A DNA stretch of 22,205 nucleotides from Syntrophaceae bacterium UBA5761 (GTDB lineage: Bacteria; Desulfobacterota; Syntrophia; Syntrophales; UBA4778): positions 236 through 22,440 of the forward strand of contig DIEZ01000005.1 of assembly GCA_002418885.1 (NCBI GenBank). Reading direction: 5' to 3'. Shown here one piece after another: positions 18,122 through 22,205 of the stretch. The notes below the pieces were generated by a model that was not told the DNA's origin, did not search any database, and worked only from the letters and a program-made list of their open reading frames with translations. The position numbers and the translations under genes are program-made. Position 1 is the first letter of the stretch. Each line of letters begins with the position of its first letter.

Positions 18122-19273
18122 TCACTTTCTTTCGAGATAATGAAGTACTATCGCAAAAATCGAATCGGCCAGGATGATCAGGAAAATGGCGGACACCACG
18201 GCGGATGTCGTGGCCTTGCCGACAGATTCCGGGCCGCCCCTGACTTGAAATCCCCTGTGGCACCCGATCCCTCCGACGAGGAACGCGAAGAAAAGGGATT
18301 TGATAAACCCTGTCATCACATCATAATTGTCTATCGTGATCCTTATCTGTTGCATGTACGTGTACACTGTCAAATCAAGGCCCAGTACGCCGACAACCAA
18401 GCTGCCGAGGATGGCGAACGCGTCGGCATAGAGGGTCAATAGAGGAACCACGACGACGGCGGCGATGATCTTGGGCACGACGAGAAACCGAAGAGGGTCG
18501 AAGCCCATGGTCACCAGGGCGTTGACCTCGTCGTTGACCACCATCGTGCCGATCTCGGCGGCGAAGGCCGACCCCGACCGGCCCGCCACCAGGATGGCCG
18601 TCATGATCGGCCCCAGTTCCTTGACCATTGCTATCGAAACGAGCGAGGCCACATATATGTTGGCCCCGAATTGTTTGAGCTGGAGGGAAGACATGAAAGC
18701 CATGATGAGGCCGAGGAGCACGCTTATGAGCGTGACGATCGGAAAACCGTCGACACCCACCTGCTTCATGTTGCGCAAGACATCGTCCCACCGCACGGAC
18801 CGGGGATGGGCAGCCGAGTACAGGAGGGTCGTCACCAAGGCTCCCGTAAAGGACATGAGGGTCACAAAATCCTGCGCGACCTTCATGCCGGCCTCGCCGA
18901 CCTGTTCTATGAGGCCGGCCGGTTTCCTTTCGGGCGCGGCTGATGCAGCCCCAACGGTTACGGTATGGAGAAGGTCCATTATGCCCTTCACCCGGCTGTT
19001 CATCCCGATGAATTCGAAGGGGACGGACCGGGCCTCCGCCTCGTGTTTCAGATGCAGAAGGGCAAGTGCCCCGGAGCTATCCAGGTAATCCAAACCGGTC
19101 AGGTCGACCGTCAAGCTCGACGGAGCCACTTCGGCCGGAATCGTCCTTAAATCGTCGGTTACCTGGTGAAGATTACTGAGAACAATCCTGCCGGTGATGA
19201 CAAGGAGAATATCTCCCCCCTCCGGCCCCCGGATTTCAAGGGTGTAATCTTTTCGTTTTTCACTTTTCATCAT
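18122..19273 (-). CDS. mlaE: STAS domain fused to MlaE-family lipid ABC permease
   Basis: A 383-residue fusion. Residues about 10-105 form a STAS domain (LTVDLTGLDYLDSSGALALL, with the DSSG loop equivalent to the MlaB/anti-sigma antagonist site). Residues about 120-383 form an MlaE permease, with VGVDGFPIVTLISVLLGLIM, the KELGPIMTAILVAGRSGSAFAAEIGTM core and the GG-x-ESVGKATTSAVV C-terminus. In E. coli the same job is split between MlaB and MlaE. The open frame extends to 19441, but ATG 19273 fits the family and lies about 21 bases after a predicted transcription start; there is no clear Shine-Dalgarno. It is first in the mla operon. Confidence 0.92.
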   Translation of the reverse strand: MMKSEKRKDYTLEIRGPEGGDILLVITGRIVLSNLHQVTDDLRTIPAEVAPSSLTVDLTGLDYLDSSGALALLHLKHEAEARSVPFEFIGMNSRVKGIMDLLHTVTVGAASAAPERKPAGLIEQVGEAGMKVAQDFVTLMSFTGALVTTLLYSAAHPRSVRWDDVLRNMKQVGVDGFPIVTLISVLLGLIMAFMSSLQLKQFGANIYVASLVSIAMVKELGPIMTAILVAGRSGSAFAAEIGTMVVNDEVNALVTMGFDPLRFLVVPKIIAAVVVVPLLTLYADAFAILGSLVVGVLGLDLTVYTYMQQIRITIDNYDVMTGFIKSLFFAFLVGGIGCHRGFQVRGGPESVGKATTSAVVSAIFLIILADSIFAIVLHYLERK

Positions 19274-19300
19274 TCGGAAGTACCGGGGAAAACGTGGTGA

Positions 19301-19329
19301 ATTATCAATCAATGCAGGGGAAAAAGCAA
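19301..19329 (-). promoter_or_regulatory. Candidate promoter of the mla operon
   Basis: Minus-strand TTGCTT (19329-19324), 17 bases, GATAAT (19306-19301; five of six to the -10 consensus). Initiation near 19294 would place the ATG at 19273 about 21 bases in and exclude the longer reading frame starting at 19441. The rest of the 294-base divergent gap holds a GATAAA-like hexamer repeat near 19395-19410 and no gene that I can see. Confidence 0.4.
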
Positions 19330-19473
19330 ACCAAAACAACAATCGCTTCCCGGAGTTATCTCCGCCGCCTTTTTTACACGGTTTCACCTGGCAAAGATAA
19401 AGATAAAGACGGGTGGGACATCTGGCCTCACAAACACTCACGAAGTAGAGCTACGGCACGACACGGAAATGAC

Positions 19474-19502
19474 TTGTTAACCTATGAAGTTTCTGTTAGA
19501 AA
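19474..19502 (+). promoter_or_regulatory. Candidate nadB promoter
   Basis: TTGTTA (19474-19479), 17 bases, TAGAAA (19497-19502), four of six matches in each hexamer, about 65 bases before the nadB ATG. I see no clear repressor operator or riboswitch fold here. Confidence 0.3.
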
Positions 19503-19567
19503 TTTCCTATCCTCAGCAGCAGTCGGCATCAAAGCCGCTTGGTGCTCGTGCTATACGATCATAACCC

Positions 19568-21196
19568 ATGGAAATTGAATCAGATTTTCTCGTCATCGGC
19601 AGCGGGATCGCAGGGCTGAGCTTCGCCATCAAAGCCGCCAAGCTGGGGACGGTCGCCGTCATCACGAAGAAAAAAGAGGTGGAATCGGCCACCAACCTGG
19701 CCCAGGGCGGCATCGCGGCGGTCACCGACAAGGCCGACAGTTTCGAATCGCACATCGCGGATACGCTCGAATGCGGCGCCGGACTCTGTAAAGAAGATGT
19801 CGTCCGCTTTGTCGTGACCGAAGGCCCGGAGAGAATCAAAGAATTGATCGAGTGGGGCGTCGAATTTACCAGGGTGGAAGACACAAGCAGGAGTATCTTT
19901 GACCTTGGCAGGGAAGGCGGCCATTCCAGGCGGCGCGTTCTACATGCCAAGGACCGCACGGGTCAGGAGATCGAACGGGCACTCATCGAAAAGGCCGCTT
20001 CAGAGAAGAATTTACGGGTCTACGAAAATTTTATCGGCATCGACCTGATCATGACATCCCAGGTTCTTGGCCGGAGGATGGAAACCGACAGGTGCATGGG
20101 CGTTTATGCCTACGACATCGTCCACGATGAGGTCCACACCTTTCGGGCAAAATTCACCATCCTCGCCACCGGGGGTGTCGGTAAGGTCTACCTTGTTACA
20201 TCAAACCCGGACATCGCGACGGGCGACGGCGTCGCCATGGCTTACCGTGCCGGGGCAGTCATCGCCAACATGGAGTTCATCCAGTTTCATCCCACCTGCC
20301 TCTACCACCCGGAGGCGAAATCCTTCTTGATCAGCGAGGCCGTCAGGGGTGAAGGAGGAATCCTGCGCCTGAAGAACGGCACGGCTTTCATGGAAAAGTA
20401 TCATCCCCTCAAAGGCCTCGCCCCCCGGGACGTGGTGGCAAGGGCGATCGATGCAGAATTGAAAAAATCCGGCGATGAGTTCGTCTTGCTCGACATCACC
20501 CACCGCGACAGAGATTTCATCAGGCGCCGCTTCCCCAACATCTACAATGAATGCCTCAAGTTCGGTATCGATATGGCCAATGAGCCGATCCCCGTCGTCC
20601 CGGCCGCGCACTACCTCTGTGGAGGCGTTATGGTGGATGCATACGGCAAGACGACCATCGACAGGCTCTTCGCCTGCGGCGAGGTTTCCTGCACAGGGCT
20701 GCACGGGGCTAATCGGCTTGCCAGCAATTCCCTCCTCGAGGCCGTCGTCTTCGCCCACCGTTCATTCCTCAAGGTCTCGGAACTCTTGAAGGAAGTGAAG
20801 GACGACCGTCTTCCTATACCTCCCTGGGACATGAGGGGAGTCCGGGAGAGCGACGAATCCGTTGTCGTTACCAACGACTGGGATGAAATACGGCGGTGTA
20901 TGTGGAATTACGTCGGCATCGTCAGGTCCAACAAGAGACTGGAGCGCGCGAAAAGACGCATGGACCTCATCTGTGAAGAAATCCACGAATACTACTGGAA
21001 CTATACGGTCACGCGCGACCTGCTGGAACTGCGGAACATCGCGACCGTGGCCAACCTTATCATCTGCAGCGCCCTCATGAGGAAAGAAAGCCGCGGCCTC
21101 CATTACAACGTTGATTACCCGGAAAGAGACAACCTTCACTGGCTTAGGGACACTATTATTTCCCGGTACGATGAGCGGAAAGTGAAGGACGCGTAA
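19568..21196 (+). CDS. nadB: L-aspartate oxidase
   Basis: Oxidises aspartate to iminoaspartate, the first step of de novo NAD synthesis. The 542-residue flavoprotein has the FAD fingerprint VIGSGIAGLS (9-18), NLAQGGIAAV, GGHSRRRVLHAKDRTG, EFIQFHPTCLY, SEAVRGEGG, the APRDVVARAID arginine, AAHYLCGGV and GLHGANRLASNSLLEA. The C-terminal helical domain ends with ESRGLHYNVDYP. These residues favour NadB over succinate dehydrogenase or fumarate reductase subunits, and no iron-sulfur subunit is adjacent. An in-frame TAA lies only one codon before ATG 19568, so this is the earliest possible start, yet no Shine-Dalgarno is visible. nadA and nadC are not in the window. A carbonic-anhydrase-like gene follows after 29 bases. 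Confidence 0.95.
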   Translation: MEIESDFLVIGSGIAGLSFAIKAAKLGTVAVITKKKEVESATNLAQGGIAAVTDKADSFESHIADTLECGAGLCKEDVVRFVVTEGPERIKELIEWGVEFTRVEDTSRSIFDLGREGGHSRRRVLHAKDRTGQEIERALIEKAASEKNLRVYENFIGIDLIMTSQVLGRRMETDRCMGVYAYDIVHDEVHTFRAKFTILATGGVGKVYLVTSNPDIATGDGVAMAYRAGAVIANMEFIQFHPTCLYHPEAKSFLISEAVRGEGGILRLKNGTAFMEKYHPLKGLAPRDVVARAIDAELKKSGDEFVLLDITHRDRDFIRRRFPNIYNECLKFGIDMANEPIPVVPAAHYLCGGVMVDAYGKTTIDRLFACGEVSCTGLHGANRLASNSLLEAVVFAHRSFLKVSELLKEVKDDRLPIPPWDMRGVRESDESVVVTNDWDEIRRCMWNYVGIVRSNKRLERAKRRMDLICEEIHEYYWNYTVTRDLLELRNIATVANLIICSALMRKESRGLHYNVDYPERDNLHWLRDTIISRYDERKVKDA

Positions 21197-21225
21197 AGTT
21201 ACCACAACAGAAAGTGAGATCGACC

Positions 21226-21747
21226 ATGCCGCTTTATGAATTCGACGGAAAGAGACCTGTGATCTCGGCCGACGCGTTCGTCCACCCCGAGGCCGTCGTC
21301 ATCGGCGACGTTCACGTCGGCGCCGATAGTATGATAGCGCCGGGTGCCGTCATCAGGGGTGACTTCGGGCCGATCACAATCGGTGAAGGAACGAGCATAC
21401 AGGACGGTGCGACGATCCACGTGACGCCCGGCGACAGGGTTCTGATAGGAAATAACATAATCGTGGCCCACAATGTCTCTCTTCATGACGTGACTATCGC
21501 TCAAAGGTGCATCGTCGGGATAGGCGCCGTTCTCCTCCAGGGAGTCGTATGTGAAGAAGGGGTCGTGGTCGCTGCCGGCTCCGTTGTTTCACAGGGGATG
21601 CGTATACCGGCGGGAAAACTCGTTGCCGGCAACCCCGCGAGGATCATCAAAGACGTCCCGCCGGAGATAGCGGCATACGTGGAAGAAGGAATCGAAGAGT
21701 ACCGCAAGCTTACTCGTCTCTACCGCCTCACGATGAAAAAACTTTAG
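21226..21747 (+). CDS. Gamma-class carbonic anhydrase-like hexapeptide-repeat protein
   Basis: A 173-residue left-handed beta-helix protein built of hexapeptide repeats (VVIGDVHVGADSMIAPGAVIRGD, ITIGEGTSIQDGATIH, VLIGNNIIVAHNVSLHDVTI). The helix is followed by LVAGNPARIIKDV and a C-terminal helix. Three histidines lie in IHV, AHN and SLHD; the last two are five apart, as in the zinc site of gamma-carbonic anhydrases and YrdA/PaaY-like proteins. CO2 hydration is plausible but many YrdA-like members lack measured activity. ATG 21226 is preferred; an in-frame GTG at 21214 would add four residues. It is probably co-transcribed with nadB. Its stop is 30 bases from the convergent purB end. Confidence 0.88.
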   Translation: MPLYEFDGKRPVISADAFVHPEAVVIGDVHVGADSMIAPGAVIRGDFGPITIGEGTSIQDGATIHVTPGDRVLIGNNIIVAHNVSLHDVTIAQRCIVGIGAVLLQGVVCEEGVVVAAGSVVSQGMRIPAGKLVAGNPARIIKDVPPEIAAYVEEGIEEYRKLTRLYRLTMKKL

Positions 21748-21777
21748 CCTTCCGTCCTCTGCGAGTCCCCGGGGTCA

Positions 21778-22205
21778 TCATTCCGGTCCTGAACTATTCG
21801 TCGCCCCTGCGAATACCCTGTCGAATATCGTGTCCAGGCGGCCGAGAAAATTATCCATCCGGAATATCCGGTCTAATTCCTCACTGCTGAGGCAGGCCAT
21901 GACCTCACCGTCTCCGAGCAGAAGCGACTTGAAGTCGCCGCCTTCCATCCATGTCTTCATCGCGTTTTTCTGTACGACGGCGTAGGCGTCTTCCCGTGAC
22001 ATGCCCTTTTCCACCAGCTTCAGGAGGACCATCTGCGAGAAGATCAGCCCCCGAGTCATATTGAGGTTCGCGAGCATCCTTTCCGGGTAAACGATGAGGT
22101 TTTCCATCATTGCCTCGAACCGCGCCAGCATGAAATCGAGGAGGATAGTGGCGTCGGGTGCGATAACCCTCTCTACCGACGAATGGCTGATATCCCGCTC
22201 ATGCC
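21778..22205 (-). CDS. purB: Adenylosuccinate lyase, C-terminal part (start lies beyond the right edge)
   Basis: The last 142 codons, including the stop, of a minus-strand gene cut by the window edge. The first complete residues read HERDISHSSVERVI, the conserved stretch of PurB that follows the catalytic signature loop. DATILLDFMLARFEAMMENLIVYPERMLANLN then leads into the C-terminal helical domain (TRGLIFSQMVLLKLVEKGMSREDAY). PurB cleaves SAICAR and adenylosuccinate, releasing fumarate in purine synthesis. The upstream part, including the catalytic serine loop, is not visible. No intrinsic terminator with a U-tract is seen in the 30-base gap to the convergent neighbour. Confidence 0.94.
   Translation of the reverse strand, partial: HERDISHSSVERVIAPDATILLDFMLARFEAMMENLIVYPERMLANLNMTRGLIFSQMVLLKLVEKGMSREDAYAVVQKNAMKTWMEGGDFKSLLLGDGEVMACLSSEELDRIFRMDNFLGRLDTIFDRVFAGATNSSGPE

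Noticed and set aside
19351..19375. Hairpin CGGAG-TTAT-CTCCG followed by a T-run on the plus strand
   Set aside because: Only five pairs, with five bases between stem and T-run, and no plus-strand gene upstream to terminate; probably chance in the divergent gap.
19274..19441. 56-residue N-terminal extension of the STAS-MlaE protein
   Set aside because: Its composition is unlike the family, and a candidate promoter at 19301-19329 lies inside it; ATG 19273 precedes the STAS domain directly.

Overview
This looks like an ordinary chromosomal segment, GC-rich by eye, from a Gram-negative bacterium. The best guess is Desulfobacterota (the old Deltaproteobacteria, possibly a syntrophic or sulfate-reducing line). 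Supporting signs are outer-membrane genes (lptF, lptG, a lpxH-like gene, an Mla-type lipid transporter), a STAS domain fused to an MlaE permease, a pyruvoyl-type arginine decarboxylase beside agmatinase, and a short archaeal/Thermotoga-type AhcY. The lineage is inferred, not proven. No mobile elements, CRISPR arrays, tRNAs or rRNAs were recognised. Coding density is high and no gene-free stretch exceeds 300 bases.

Layout. 1-3185 (minus): a membrane GAF-histidine kinase followed by a receiver-adenylate cyclase response regulator that runs off the left edge. 3275-4750 (minus): speB then pdaD, a two-step arginine to agmatine to putrescine route. 4873-6239 (minus): a PHP-domain phosphoesterase overlapping a LpxH-like hydrolase. 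6371-8619 (plus): lptF-lptG, the permease pair of the LPS exporter, diverging from the PHP gene over a short promoter region. 8699-19273 (minus): a long co-directional block, read from its upstream end as mlaE(STAS)-mlaF-mlaD-auxiliary lipoprotein, tsaD-DUF2062-rsmA, panC-panD, then DUF502-metK-ahcY. 19568-21747 (plus): nadB and a gamma-carbonic-anhydrase-like protein. 21778-22205 (minus): the C-terminal part of purB, cut by the right edge.

Functionally the window mixes envelope lipid biogenesis and trafficking (lpxH-like, lptFG, mla), cofactor synthesis (panC, panD, nadB), the SAM cycle (metK, ahcY), translation-related RNA modification (tsaD, rsmA), polyamine synthesis and a signalling module likely to make cAMP.

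Most worth a second look: (1) an intrinsic terminator only a few bases upstream of the panC ribosome binding site, whose 3' arm can instead pair with an upstream segment, which suggests a transcriptional attenuator or riboswitch-like leader; (2) a markedly divergent MetK with its normally invariant active-site loop replaced, translationally coupled to an archaeal-type AhcY; (3) a histidine kinase apparently wired directly to a class III cyclase; (4) an MlaF ATPase with glutamine at the H-loop position.
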